From Pseudomonadota bacterium (GTDB lineage Bacteria > Pseudomonadota > Alphaproteobacteria > Sphingomonadales > SMXR01), in contig JACZSK010000023.1 in assembly GCA_022574255.1 (NCBI GenBank), forward strand, positions 1 through 32,730: DNA of 32,730 nucleotides. The letters are read 5' to 3'. This document shows, one piece after another, positions 8,127 to 17,146 of this stretch (the stretch's first letter is position 1; each line of letters starts with the position of its first letter). Both the position numbers and the translations under genes were made by a program. The notes beneath the pieces are model-generated. The model was not told the DNA's origin. It saw only the letters and a program-made list of their open reading frames with translations, and searched no databases.

Positions 8127-8351
8127 ATGATTGATAAATACGTAAACGCAATAAAGGATTTCATCCCCGGTCTTATCTCTCTGGTGGTGGTATTCGTGGT
8201 CGCGACCCTGATCTACCATCTGGCTGGACCAGCGCTGGGGCTTGAGCCTAAACTCAGCCTCGTCGATGGTGTTATCAAGGCGATTGCGGTCGTCGTGGCA
8301 TCAAGCCTGCTTACGGTTCTTGCTGTAACAGCGATTGATTCCGGCAAGTAA
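8127..8351 (+). CDS. Small membrane protein B1 of duplicated cassette (unknown)
   Basis: A 74-residue protein starting MIDKYVNAIKDF. Residues about 13-32 and 48-68 are strongly hydrophobic, separated by a Pro/Gly-containing segment (AGPALGLEPKLSLVDG). GGGGAG about 8 bases before the ATG is a good ribosome-binding site; the ATG at 8122 is closed by a stop within two codons. The paralogue at 8754-8960 shares the M-[IF]-D-K start and a [VI]-[DN]-G-V element before the second helix. A Rho-independent terminator follows the stop codon. No catalytic or metal-binding residues are apparent and no function is assigned. Confidence 0.75.
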   Translation: MIDKYVNAIKDFIPGLISLVVVFVVATLIYHLAGPALGLEPKLSLVDGVIKAIAVVVASSLLTVLAVTAIDSGK

Positions 8352-8372
8352 TCAACCATCAAATATTCGAAG

Positions 8373-8399
8373 GGCGCGGGGGTTTCCCCGCGCCTTTTT
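8373..8399 (+). terminator. Rho-independent terminator after cassette 1
   Basis: A perfect 9-bp stem (GGCGCGGGG with CCCCGCGCC, loop GTTT) at 8373-8394 is followed by TTTTT. It closes the first small-membrane-protein cassette, so cassette 2 must have its own promoter. Confidence 0.92.
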
Positions 8400-8522
8400 C
8401 CGTTTCTGGCCACCTCTGGCCGGAGAGTAAAAAAGTTTCCGAAACTCCGGACACAAGATAAAGGGGGCCATTCCTGCCCGCCTACTAGGTACGGGGTGTC
8501 AAGGCCAAAGGGGCCTTCAGGG

Positions 8523-8589
8523 CTATTGTAACGAAAATTTAACCATACTAGGTTTCCGGCTCCTTCAACAAACCCTAGGGGGGTAGTAA
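8523..8589 (+). promoter_or_regulatory. Duplicated leader, copy 2
   Basis: This is the second copy of the 61-nt leader (8523-8583), with CATACT at 8544-8549 at the position of the -10-like hexamer. The invariant 26-nt block is at 8558-8583, ending in six G residues seven bases before the ATG. Its exact preservation contrasts with the strong divergence of the proteins it precedes. Confidence 0.7.
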
Positions 8590-8739
8590 ATGACTGAGAA
8601 ACTAATCGGCGCCGCAATTCTGGGCGTCACGCTTGCTCTTTATGTATGGGCCCGCGAGCAGGATTTATATGCTTTGCACGCCGGCACATATATGGGCTTC
8701 ACACTGGTGGCTATTATTTTAGCCCGCCGCAGCGCATAG
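8590..8739 (+). CDS. Small membrane protein A2 of duplicated cassette (unknown)
   Basis: A 49-residue protein starting MTEKLIGAAILG and ending ILARRSA. The first hydrophobic segment covers about residues 5-20. A polar linker WAREQDLYALHAG follows, then a second hydrophobic segment at about 33-45, with a basic C-terminal tail RRSA. Size, two-helix layout, start sequence and upstream leader match A1 at 7958-8110, so the two are probably diverged duplicates, although identity is low. The G-run of the leader provides the ribosome-binding site. Function unknown. Confidence 0.7.
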   Translation: MTEKLIGAAILGVTLALYVWAREQDLYALHAGTYMGFTLVAIILARRSA

Positions 8740-8753
8740 AGGGAGCATGTATT

Positions 8754-8960
8754 ATGTTTGATAAAGTAATTGGGGGCGTAACAGGCTTCCTTAAAAACTA
8801 TGCACTCGGTTTTGCGGTGGCAGGTGCAGTGACAAATGTCCTTTTGCAACTGATCAACACTCAAACCGTCGATATTAACGGTGTCCTCCAGATTGTGGTG
8901 ACTGCAGTGGTCGCCGGCTTGACGGCATCTGCGATAATCGGTGCGGTGGATGGCCTCTAG
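8754..8960 (+). CDS. Small membrane protein B2 of duplicated cassette (unknown)
   Basis: A 68-residue protein starting MFDKVIGGVTGFL and ending IIGAVDGL. It has two hydrophobic segments (about residues 16-33 and 44-64) with an NTQTVDING linker. GAGGGAG about 8 bases upstream of ATG 8754 is a good ribosome-binding site. The frame is open upstream but the ribosome-binding site and the alignment to B1 fix this start. It ends 27 bases before a Rho-independent terminator. It has many Gly and Ala residues in the helices and no Cys or His, arguing against a redox or metal role. Function unknown. Confidence 0.73.
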   Translation: MFDKVIGGVTGFLKNYALGFAVAGAVTNVLLQLINTQTVDINGVLQIVVTAVVAGLTASAIIGAVDGL

Positions 8961-8986
8961 GCCTCTTCGCAATACGGAATAATGGA

Positions 8987-9016
8987 AGCGCGGCCTTCGC
9001 GGGTCGCGCTTTTTTT
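8987..9016 (+). terminator. Rho-independent terminator after cassette 2
   Basis: A 9-bp stem with one G-T wobble (8987-8995 with 9002-9010, loop TTCGCG) runs straight into seven T residues. It ends cassette 2 just before the convergent tldD gene. Confidence 0.88.
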
Positions 9017-9024
9017 GTGGGGGT

Positions 9025-10485
9025 CTACGCGCCGGTGCCGCCGACCGTCAGCTTGTCTATCAGCAGTGTCGGCTGGCCGACGCCCGCGGGTATGCTTTGC
9101 CCGGCCTTGCCGCAGGTGCCGACCCCGGTGTCCAGTTTCAAATCGTTACCGACCATGGAAACCTTCTTCAGCACCTCGGGGCCGCTGCCGATCAATGTGG
9201 CGCCTTTTACCGGCTCGAGGATCTTACCTTTCTTCACCCGGTAAGCCTCGGTGCAGCTGAAAACAAACTTGCCGCTGGTGATGTCCACCTGCCCGCCGCC
9301 GAAATTGACCGCATAGATGCCGTCATCGATGGCGGCAACGATTTCCTCGGGGTCTTTGTCACCGGCCAGCATGAAAGTGTTGGTCATGCGGGGCATTGGC
9401 GCGTGGGCATAGGATTGGCGCCGCCCGTTACCGGTTGGCTCGGTCCCCATAAGCCGCGCATTCATGCGATCCTGCATGTATCCCTTGAGGATTCCGTCCT
9501 CGATCAGCACGGTTCGCTCCGTAGGTGTGCCCTCATCGTCTATGGTCAGCGATCCGCGCTTGCTGTCCAGCGTGCCGTCATCCACCACGGTGACCCCGGG
9601 GTTGGCGACACGCTCGCCGAGCAGTCCGGAAAAAGCCGAAGTCTTTTTGCGATTGAAGTCTCCTTCCAGGCCGTGGCCGATTGCCTCATGCAACAGGATG
9701 CCCGGCCATCCCGGCCCCAGCGCCACCTGCATCTCGCCCGCCGGTGCAGGGACCGAGCGCAGATTTACATCGGCCTGGCGGATGGCTTCATCAACTGTTT
9801 CCCGCCAGTTTTCAGGGCTCATAAAATCAAAATAACCGAACCGCCCGCCCCAGCCATGATAGCCGGATTCCTGGCGCTCGCCTTCACCCAGCACGACGCT
9901 GACATTCAGGCGCACCAGGGGGCGGATATCGCCGACGCTGGAGCCGTCGGCCCGGATAATACGAATGGCCTGCCACTCGCCAAACAGCGACACGCTGACC
10001 TGGCGCACCCGGTTGTCGCTGTCGCGGGCATATGAATCTATCGCTTCCAGCAGTTTTATTTTCTCGGGAAAGGCTACGCCGTCCAGGGGATTATCAGGCT
10101 GGTATAGCCGCTGGTTGGTTTTCCTGGGCGGTGCACCCGGCGGCCCGGCATGCCCGGCCTTGACTGCCCGCACCGTTTCTACAGCACGGCGTATAGCCTC
10201 TTCGGAAAGATCGCTGGCATGGGCAAAGCCGGTCAGCTCGCCCATAACGCCCCTGAGGCCAAAGCCCTGCGTGGTATCGAAGCTGGCATTCTTCAGGCAG
10301 CCATCGTCGAAAACCAGACTCTCGCTCTGCGAATATTCCAGATACAACTCGCCGTCATCCAGCCCGTCAAGCGCTTCCGCGACGATGCCGCGCAGCCGGT
10401 TTTCATCCAACCCGGTATCGGAAAAGAATATTTCCTCGGTTGTTGGCGCTTTTGTTGGCGCTTTTGTTGGCGCTTTATTGGTCAT
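9025..10485 (-). CDS. tldD: TldD, catalytic subunit of the TldD/TldE metalloprotease
   Basis: A 486-residue protein of the TldD family (usual length about 475-480). It carries the zinc-binding HExxxH signature as HEAIGH at residues 266-271, followed by GLEGDFNRKKTSAFSG. It also has the third-ligand region near the C-terminal FSCTEAYRVKKGKILEPVKGATLIG. Together with PmbA/TldE (321-1673) it forms the peptidase that degrades or matures small proteins. An odd feature is the N-terminus: three near-identical A-P-T-K units encoded by a 12-nt tandem repeat at about 10441-10480, absent from typical TldD. The start ATG at 10485 has no strong ribosome-binding site, and a slightly later start would remove the repeat. 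It converges on the small-membrane-protein cassettes and diverges from coxB. Confidence 0.95.
   Translation of the reverse strand: MTNKAPTKAPTKAPTTEEIFFSDTGLDENRLRGIVAEALDGLDDGELYLEYSQSESLVFDDGCLKNASFDTTQGFGLRGVMGELTGFAHASDLSEEAIRRAVETVRAVKAGHAGPPGAPPRKTNQRLYQPDNPLDGVAFPEKIKLLEAIDSYARDSDNRVRQVSVSLFGEWQAIRIIRADGSSVGDIRPLVRLNVSVVLGEGERQESGYHGWGGRFGYFDFMSPENWRETVDEAIRQADVNLRSVPAPAGEMQVALGPGWPGILLHEAIGHGLEGDFNRKKTSAFSGLLGERVANPGVTVVDDGTLDSKRGSLTIDDEGTPTERTVLIEDGILKGYMQDRMNARLMGTEPTGNGRRQSYAHAPMPRMTNTFMLAGDKDPEEIVAAIDDGIYAVNFGGGQVDITSGKFVFSCTEAYRVKKGKILEPVKGATLIGSGPEVLKKVSMVGNDLKLDTGVGTCGKAGQSIPAGVGQPTLLIDKLTVGGTGA
10441..10482. repeat. 12-nt tandem repeat at the tldD N-terminus
   Basis: The unit GTTGGCGCTTTT occurs about three times in tandem on the plus strand, the last copy being degenerate. 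On the coding strand it gives the repeated Ala-Pro-Thr-Lys units at residues 5-15 of TldD. It may vary in copy number by slippage. Confidence 0.75.
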
Positions 10486-10809
10486 TTGCGGGTGCTCACG
10501 CTTGCCTTTTGCAGCTATTGCGCAACATGCGTATCATGCTGGAGGCACCCCGGATAGGGCGGTTGGTGTTATTATCCAGCCCCGAGCGGCGTTTGGTCGC
10601 AGGGGGGTTGTTACCAATCCGGAATCTGATATAACCTCGTGCAAATTTCGGCGTGCAGGGCCAGAGTGGGAACCATAATCCGTCCGATTCGAAGACGGAG
10701 TTTCATGGTCAGATATTGATTAAAAGTGCGTCTAACCGGCGGCAAACCTGTATGATGACCGTCCAAGAGGCACTGGGGCTTGCTCACAAAGCGCAGGAGT
10801 GATGTAGGA
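10486..10809. other. Divergent intergenic region tldD/coxB
   Basis: These 324 bases must hold the promoters for tldD (minus) and the cox cluster (plus). I find no confident sigma-70 pair. TATGAT at 10751-10756 could be a -10 for coxB but has no matching -35. CCGTC/GACGG arms at 10680-10684/10694-10698 form a short hairpin. No ORF here looks coding. Confidence 0.4.
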
Positions 10810-11745
10810 ATGGCATTCAAGATTGCCGCGACCGCCCTTTTGTCCGGCCTGGCCTGGCTGCTGGGTGGAGTGTTCATGAAGGTGGCTGAAGCCGTGACCG
10901 GTATGGCGGTGCCCAGGCAGCTGGGCTTTCAGCCCGCAGCGACCGAGACGATGGAGATGGTCGCTTCTTTTCACGATTTTCTGATGATCATAATGACTTC
11001 CATCGTGGTTCTGGTGACCGCACTTTTGCTGATTATTGTGATTCGTTTCAACCGGAAAGCCAACCCGGTCCCGTCCAAAACCTCGCACAACACATTGTTG
11101 GAGATTGCCTGGACCATCATTCCGGTTCTGATCCTGATGGCTATCGCGGTTCCCAGCTTCAAGCTGCTGTATTTCCAGGATGTGGTTCCCGAAGCCGATA
11201 TGGTGATCAAGGCAACCGGGCACCAATGGTACTGGACCTATGAATATCCCGATCATGGCGACCTGACGTTCGATGCGATCATGCTGCCGGATTCATATTA
11301 CGCAGCTGAAATGTCTCAGGATGTGCGCGATGAAAGGGACGCAGTGCTGGCCGATATCCAGCATCTTCTGGGACGCGGCGAAGCGCCGGAAATCCACCGC
11401 CTTCTCGACACCGACACGCGCATCGTGGTGCCCGTGGGCAAGATCGTGAAGGTTCTGGTTATGGCCGATGACGTTATTCACGCCTGGGCCATACCCTCCT
11501 TTGGCGTAAAGATCGACGCCGTTCCGGGCAGGACCAACGAAATATGGTTCAGAGCCACCCAGATCGGCACATTCTATGGGCAATGCTCGGAATTATGCGG
11601 CATTCGCCATGCTTTCATGCCGATCGTGGTTGAGGTGGTAAGCGAAGAAGATTTCAAGGCGTGGCTGGGCCGCGCCGGGGCAATGTATAATACAGCTGCC
11701 GTTGATACGCCGGTACGCCTGGCGGAAAATGCAACGGCGCAATAA
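10810..11745 (+). CDS. coxB: Cytochrome c oxidase subunit II
   Basis: Subunit II of the aa3-type oxidase accepts electrons from cytochrome c through the binuclear CuA centre on the periplasmic face. From ATG 10810 the product is 311 residues. It has an N-terminal hydrophobic leader, two transmembrane helices (about 56-80 and 98-118) and a cupredoxin domain. All CuA ligands are visible: H224 in HAWAIP, then C259, E261, C263, H267 and M270 in GQCSELCGIRHAFM. The aromatic WYWTYEYP patch at 140-147 is typical for cytochrome c electron entry. A charged helical stretch at about 170-197 appears longer than in common homologues. An upstream in-frame ATG at 10780 is less likely because AGGAG lies before 10810. 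It is the first gene of the oxidase cluster. Confidence 0.96.
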   Translation: MAFKIAATALLSGLAWLLGGVFMKVAEAVTGMAVPRQLGFQPAATETMEMVASFHDFLMIIMTSIVVLVTALLLIIVIRFNRKANPVPSKTSHNTLLEIAWTIIPVLILMAIAVPSFKLLYFQDVVPEADMVIKATGHQWYWTYEYPDHGDLTFDAIMLPDSYYAAEMSQDVRDERDAVLADIQHLLGRGEAPEIHRLLDTDTRIVVPVGKIVKVLVMADDVIHAWAIPSFGVKIDAVPGRTNEIWFRATQIGTFYGQCSELCGIRHAFMPIVVEVVSEEDFKAWLGRAGAMYNTAAVDTPVRLAENATAQ

Positions 11746-11758
11746 TAAAATTAGTTGA

Positions 11759-13408
<1,650 letters not shown>

Positions 13409-13429
13409 CCCGGAAAGAAAAACATTATT

Positions 13430-14356
13430 TTGCCCGACTCATCATCAGCACTCGTGGACGACGCTTCCGGTTCTTTCTCCGGGCCCGATGTGGTGGAGGT
13501 GAGCGACTTCGTGGCACTCCTGAAGCCCCGTGTCATGTCGCTTGTCGTATTCACGGCGATTACCGGGCTACTGGTGGCGCCGGGCACAATTCACCCCTTC
13601 GTTGGTTTCGTCGCCATACTATGTATTGCAATTGGCGCCGGGGCGTCGGGTGCGCTGAATATGTGGTTTGATGCCGACATTGACGCCGTGATGCGCCGGA
13701 CGCGCGAGCGCCCGATTCCCGCAGGAAGAATGGACGGCGGCGTGGCGCTTGGATTTGGCGCAACGCTCGCGGTGGCATCCGTTACCATCATGGGGCTGGC
13801 AACAAATTATGTGGCCGCCGCGCTTCTTGCCTTCACCATACTTTTCTACCTGCTGGTCTACACGATCTGGCTAAAAAGACGGACGCCCGAAAACATTGTC
13901 ATTGGGGGTGCCGCGGGCGCGTTGCCGCCGGTTGTTGGCTGGGCCGCGGTGACCGGCGGTGTATCCATTGAGCCGCTGGTACTCTTTGCCATCATATTTC
14001 TCTGGACCCCGCCTCACTTCTGGGCGCTGGCGCTCTTTTACGAAAGCGACTACGAAAAAGCCGGCATTCCCATGCTTCCGGTGGTCGTTGGCGAAAAGAA
14101 GACGCGGTTGCGCATACTGGCCTACAGTTTCGCGCTTGTACCCGTTGGCCTGCTGCCCTGGGTCATGGGCTTCGCGGGGCCGCTTTATGCGCTCGCCGCC
14201 GCCACATGTGGAGGGGTATTTCTTTACCGCGCCGTCCGGCTTTACCGCACCACGCTTGAGGCCGACGCCCGGCGTCTTTTTAGCTTCTCCATCATCTATC
14301 TCTTTGTCTTGTTTGCCGCTCTGGCGGTCGAACAATTGATTGGCAGGTTGATCTGA
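13430..14356 (+). CDS. ctaB: Protoheme IX farnesyltransferase (heme O synthase)
   Basis: CtaB/Cox10 attaches a farnesyl chain to heme b to make heme O, the precursor of the heme A used by CoxA. The 308-residue UbiA-superfamily membrane protein has [17 protein letters not shown] near residue 33, the NMWFDADID Mg2+-diphosphate motif followed by [12 protein letters not shown], and [11 protein letters not shown] in the second half. No ATG is available before residue 36, so the start must be non-ATG. TTG 13430 gives the full length with a weak GGAAAG upstream; GTG 13454 is the alternative. It overlaps the next small gene as TGATG. Confidence 0.95.
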   Translation: MPDSSSALVDDASGSFSGPDVVEVSDFVALLKPRVMSLVVFTAITGLLVAPGTIHPFVGFVAILCIAIGAGASGALNMWFDADIDAVMRRTRERPIPAGRMDGGVALGFGATLAVASVTIMGLATNYVAAALLAFTILFYLLVYTIWLKRRTPENIVIGGAAGALPPVVGWAAVTGGVSIEPLVLFAIIFLWTPPHFWALALFYESDYEKAGIPMLPVVVGEKKTRLRILAYSFALVPVGLLPWVMGFAGPLYALAAATCGGVFLYRAVRLYRTTLEADARRLFSFSIIYLFVLFAALAVEQLIGRLI

Positions 14357-14481
14357 TGCAGCACCGCTCGGAAATGCACAGGCGTATGCGGTCGCGGAAC
14401 CTGGCGCTGCTGGCGATCCTGCTGGGGCTGGCTCTGATGTTTGGCGTGCTGACTTATGTAAAAATGACGGGTGGCGCATGA
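14356..14481 (+). CDS. Small membrane protein, CoxF-like
   Basis: A 41-residue ORF that overlaps ctaB by one base at the front (TGATG) and ctaG by four at the end (ATGA), so it is almost certainly translated by coupling. It has a basic N-terminus ([15 protein letters not shown]), one transmembrane helix (about residues 16-34) and a short tail YVKMTGGA. A small single-helix protein at exactly this place, between ctaB and ctaG, is known in other alphaproteobacteria and often annotated CoxF. The assignment rests on position and layout rather than a motif. It is probably an accessory or assembly protein for the oxidase. Confidence 0.72.
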   Translation: MQHRSEMHRRMRSRNLALLAILLGLALMFGVLTYVKMTGGA

Positions 14482-15062
14482 CCAACAGCAAAAATAACAG
14501 AACGGCGCTTGTGCTGGCCGGCGTTGCCGTGGGCATGGTGGGCATGGCCTATGCGGCGGTGCCTCTGTACCAGATTTTTTGCCAGATCACCGGATATGGC
14601 GGCACCACGCAGGTGGCTCAAGCTGCCGAGCGGCCCATTCTGGAACGGGTCATAAAGGTTCGGTTTTCCGCCAATACGCATCGTGACATGCCGTGGAATT
14701 TCCGCCCGCTACAGGGTATGCAGCGGGCGCGGGTGGGCGAGCAGATGCTGGCCTTCTTCGAGGCCACAAACACCACCGCACATGTCATCACTGGCACGGC
14801 CACCTTTAACGTCACGCCGCACAAGGCGGGTGCCTATTTCAGCAAAATTCAATGTTTCTGCTTTACGGAACAGACGCTGGCGCCGGGTGAGCGCGCCGAC
14901 ATGCCGGTAACTTATTTCATCGACCCCGCGATCATGGACGATCCTGGGCTGGATGATGTGAAAGAGATTGTCCTGTCATACACGTTCTTCCGCAGCGGGA
15001 AAGAGGGTGAGACAGGCGAGAGTAAAAACCACGCAATGGTGGCGGAAAACCTGATCAAATAA
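14478..15062 (+). CDS. ctaG: Cytochrome c oxidase assembly protein CtaG (Cox11)
   Basis: Cox11/CtaG delivers copper to the CuB site of subunit I. The 194-residue protein has one N-terminal transmembrane helix (about 10-30) and a C35 in the conserved VPLYQIFCQITGYGGT segment. The periplasmic domain has the copper-binding CFCF motif at residues 126-129. VTPHKAGAYFSKIQCFCFTEQ and the later PVTYFIDP are standard family sequences. It overlaps the preceding small gene by four bases. Its length is in the family range (about 190-205). Confidence 0.96.
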   Translation: MTNSKNNRTALVLAGVAVGMVGMAYAAVPLYQIFCQITGYGGTTQVAQAAERPILERVIKVRFSANTHRDMPWNFRPLQGMQRARVGEQMLAFFEATNTTAHVITGTATFNVTPHKAGAYFSKIQCFCFTEQTLAPGERADMPVTYFIDPAIMDDPGLDDVKEIVLSYTFFRSGKEGETGESKNHAMVAENLIK

Positions 15063-15115
15063 GGCCCGGCTGAACAGGCTGCCGCCCTGAACGCGCCTAT
15101 CTGGAGAAGTATCGA

Positions 15116-15910
15116 ATGGCTGGCGAAGTAATGCATGATTATCATCTGGTGAAGCCGTCGCACTGGCCGGTGGTCAGCGCGGCCTCGACTTTTTTCACCG
15201 CGCTTGGTGCCGTTGGATGGATGCATGATTATCCCTACGCACCTTATGTCTTTACGCTCGGCTTCCTCAGTCTCCTGTACTGCATGGCTTCATGGTGGGG
15301 CGACGTAATTGCCGAGGCCAACGGCGGCGACCACACCCCGATCGTGCAGGTTGGTCTGCGCTATGGAATGATCCTGTTCATTGCCTCGGAAGTGATGTTT
15401 TTTGTCGCCTGGTTCTGGGCCTATTTCAATGCCGCGCTGTTCACCCCCGATGTGGTGGGCGGCGTGTGGCCACCGACCGGCATCGAGACCTTCGATCCCT
15501 GGCATATCCCCTTTATCAATACGCTGATCCTGCTTTTGTCGGGCACCACGGTGACCTGGGCCCATCACGCGATTATCGAGGGCGACCGCGAGGGCCTGAA
15601 GAAGGGCCTGTGGCTGTCCGTACTGCTGGGCGCCACCTTTACCGGTTTTCAGGCTTATGAATATGCCCATGCAGCGTTCGGTTTTGCTGGCAATATATAT
15701 GGTTCCACCTTTTACATGGCCACCGGGTTCCACGGATTTCATGTGATTGTCGGCACCATATTCCTGGCCGTTTGCCTGGGTCGCGCCTACCGGGGCCATT
15801 TCACGCCCGATCAGCATTTCGGCCTGGAGGCCGCCGCCTGGTATTGGCATTTCGTGGATGTGGTCTGGCTGTTCCTGTTCGCCTCCATTTACTGGTGGGG
15901 CGCCGGGTAA
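15116..15910 (+). CDS. coxC: Cytochrome c oxidase subunit III
   Basis: Subunit III is a seven-helix membrane protein that stabilises proton uptake by the D channel and contributes to oxygen access. The 264-residue product begins [20 protein letters not shown], a typical alphaproteobacterial start. It contains the conserved carboxylate in [14 protein letters not shown] and ends with [21 protein letters not shown], the universal C-terminal helix. GGAGAAG upstream of ATG 15116 serves as ribosome-binding site. It follows ctaG after 53 bases, in the usual position in the cluster. Confidence 0.97.
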   Translation: MAGEVMHDYHLVKPSHWPVVSAASTFFTALGAVGWMHDYPYAPYVFTLGFLSLLYCMASWWGDVIAEANGGDHTPIVQVGLRYGMILFIASEVMFFVAWFWAYFNAALFTPDVVGGVWPPTGIETFDPWHIPFINTLILLLSGTTVTWAHHAIIEGDREGLKKGLWLSVLLGATFTGFQAYEYAHAAFGFAGNIYGSTFYMATGFHGFHVIVGTIFLAVCLGRAYRGHFTPDQHFGLEAAAWYWHFVDVVWLFLFASIYWWGAG

Positions 15911-15938
15911 TCAAACAGGCCCTGCCGGGGCGGTATAA

Positions 15939-16331
15939 ATGACCGACAAAAAGAACGCCGGGTTCTCGCCTCTATGGGCGGGGTTTTTGTGCAAATGCCC
16001 CAACTGCGCCAAAGGACGGCTGTTTGGCCGCTTCCTGAAAGTGGCGCCAAGCTGCGCCGCATGCGGATTTGATTTCCCGGAATCGGATGCCGGTGACGGC
16101 CCCGCTGTCTTTATTGTGCTCATTGTGGGTTTTGTTGTTACCTTTGCGGCGCTTCTGGTTGAGGTGAAATATGCGCCGCCCTATTGGCTGCACGCGGTTC
16201 TGTGGCTGCCGCTGACGCTCGGCCTCTCGATCGGATTGTTACAGCCCTTCAAGGGACTGCTGCTGGCGATTCAGTTTCATCACGGGGCCGCGGAAGCGCG
16301 AATCGAGGATAATGAGCCCGGACCCCGGTAA
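15939..16331 (+). CDS. DUF983 family membrane protein
   Basis: A 130-residue protein with an N-terminal zinc-ribbon-like region, CKCPNCAKGRLF and CAACGFDF (four Cys in two CxxC-type pairs, about residues 23-50). Two transmembrane helices follow (about 62-82 and 90-112). This is the DUF983 layout, and the gene regularly lies between coxC and surf1 in alphaproteobacteria, suggesting a role in oxidase assembly or membrane placement. The biochemical function is not established. The start ATG 15939 comes 28 bases after coxC. Confidence 0.88.
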   Translation: MTDKKNAGFSPLWAGFLCKCPNCAKGRLFGRFLKVAPSCAACGFDFPESDAGDGPAVFIVLIVGFVVTFAALLVEVKYAPPYWLHAVLWLPLTLGLSIGLLQPFKGLLLAIQFHHGAAEARIEDNEPGPR

Positions 16332-16361
16332 TCCGGGAGCCTGCCTGAAGGAGGTTGCGGC

Positions 16362-17066
16362 TTGCGATTCACCCGACCTAAACTATCGCGGACAATCGCC
16401 GCTCTTGCGGTGATGGCGATATTACTGGGGCTGGGCTTCTGGCAACTGGATCGGTTGGGGCAAAAGCGCGATCTCATCCTGAAAATTGCCGAAAGGGCAA
16501 TATCCGAGCCGGTGCCGGCGCCAGGCTTTTCAGAGCCCGGCGATATTGACTTCGAATTTCGGCGCGCGACAGCGACCGGTACTTTTCGCCATGATCTTGA
16601 AATACCGGTTTACGCCATCGGCCCTGGCGGTGCGCCGGGTTACCGCATCTACACGCCGCTCGAGCGGAACTCCGGCGGTGTGATTCTTGTCAATCGCGGC
16701 TGGGTTCCGACGGCCCTGAAGGGCCGCGCGTTGCGGGCAGAAGGGCTTCCGCCCGGCGTTGTCACGGTTGTGGGAATCCTGCGTCATCCTGGCGCGAAGG
16801 CACGTTTCACCCCTGAAAACCAGCCGCAGACCAACGCCTGGTTTTGGCTGGACCTGGACCTGGCGGCTGACGCGCGCGGCCTGGAGAATCTCGCATATTA
16901 CTTTATCGAGGCGGCGGCGGACCCCGACAGCCCCGGGCCGCCGCGCGGCGCGACCAGCGCGCCGTATATTGCCAACAACCATCTCGGATACATGCTGACA
17001 TGGTTCTCACTGGCGCTGGCTCTGGCAGTTATTTTCGCGATTTTCCATCGGCGCAAGGACGATTGA
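16362..17066 (+). CDS. SURF1 family oxidase assembly protein
   Basis: SURF1 proteins handle heme a for insertion into subunit I. The 234-residue product has the family's two-helix layout. An N-terminal helix ends in LGFWQLDRLGQKRDLI (residues about 25-40), and the soluble middle carries VNRGWVPTA. The C-terminal helix is preceded by NNHLGYMLTWFSLA and ends at HRRKDD. The start is TTG 16362, chosen because an exceptionally good ribosome-binding site (AAGGAGGT) lies 7 bases upstream; no ATG exists before the first helix. It is the last recognisable gene of the oxidase cluster, followed by an inverted-repeat element. Confidence 0.93.
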   Translation: MRFTRPKLSRTIAALAVMAILLGLGFWQLDRLGQKRDLILKIAERAISEPVPAPGFSEPGDIDFEFRRATATGTFRHDLEIPVYAIGPGGAPGYRIYTPLERNSGGVILVNRGWVPTALKGRALRAEGLPPGVVTVVGILRHPGAKARFTPENQPQTNAWFWLDLDLAADARGLENLAYYFIEAAADPDSPGPPRGATSAPYIANNHLGYMLTWFSLALALAVIFAIFHRRKDD

Positions 17067-17146
17067 GCGGGCTCATGGCCCGAGCCGTGGCTTGCGTGGC
17101 AAGGGCGGCTGCTGTAGCGTCGCGCCCTATTGATTCGAAGGGGCCC

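Noticed and set aside
7927-8583. The two identical 26-nt blocks considered as CRISPR repeats or recombination sites
   Set aside because: Only two copies exist, they are 631 bases apart, they sit at the same place before two genes, and no cas or integrase gene is present; a duplicated leader explains them.
8213-8617. 134-codon minus-strand frame across the small-protein cassettes
   Set aside because: It crosses a strong terminator, the duplicated leader and parts of two better-supported plus-strand genes.
7958-8960. Small two-helix proteins considered as a type I toxin or phage holin system
   Set aside because: No antisense RNA promoter, endolysin or phage gene is seen nearby; size and hydrophobicity alone do not support the call.
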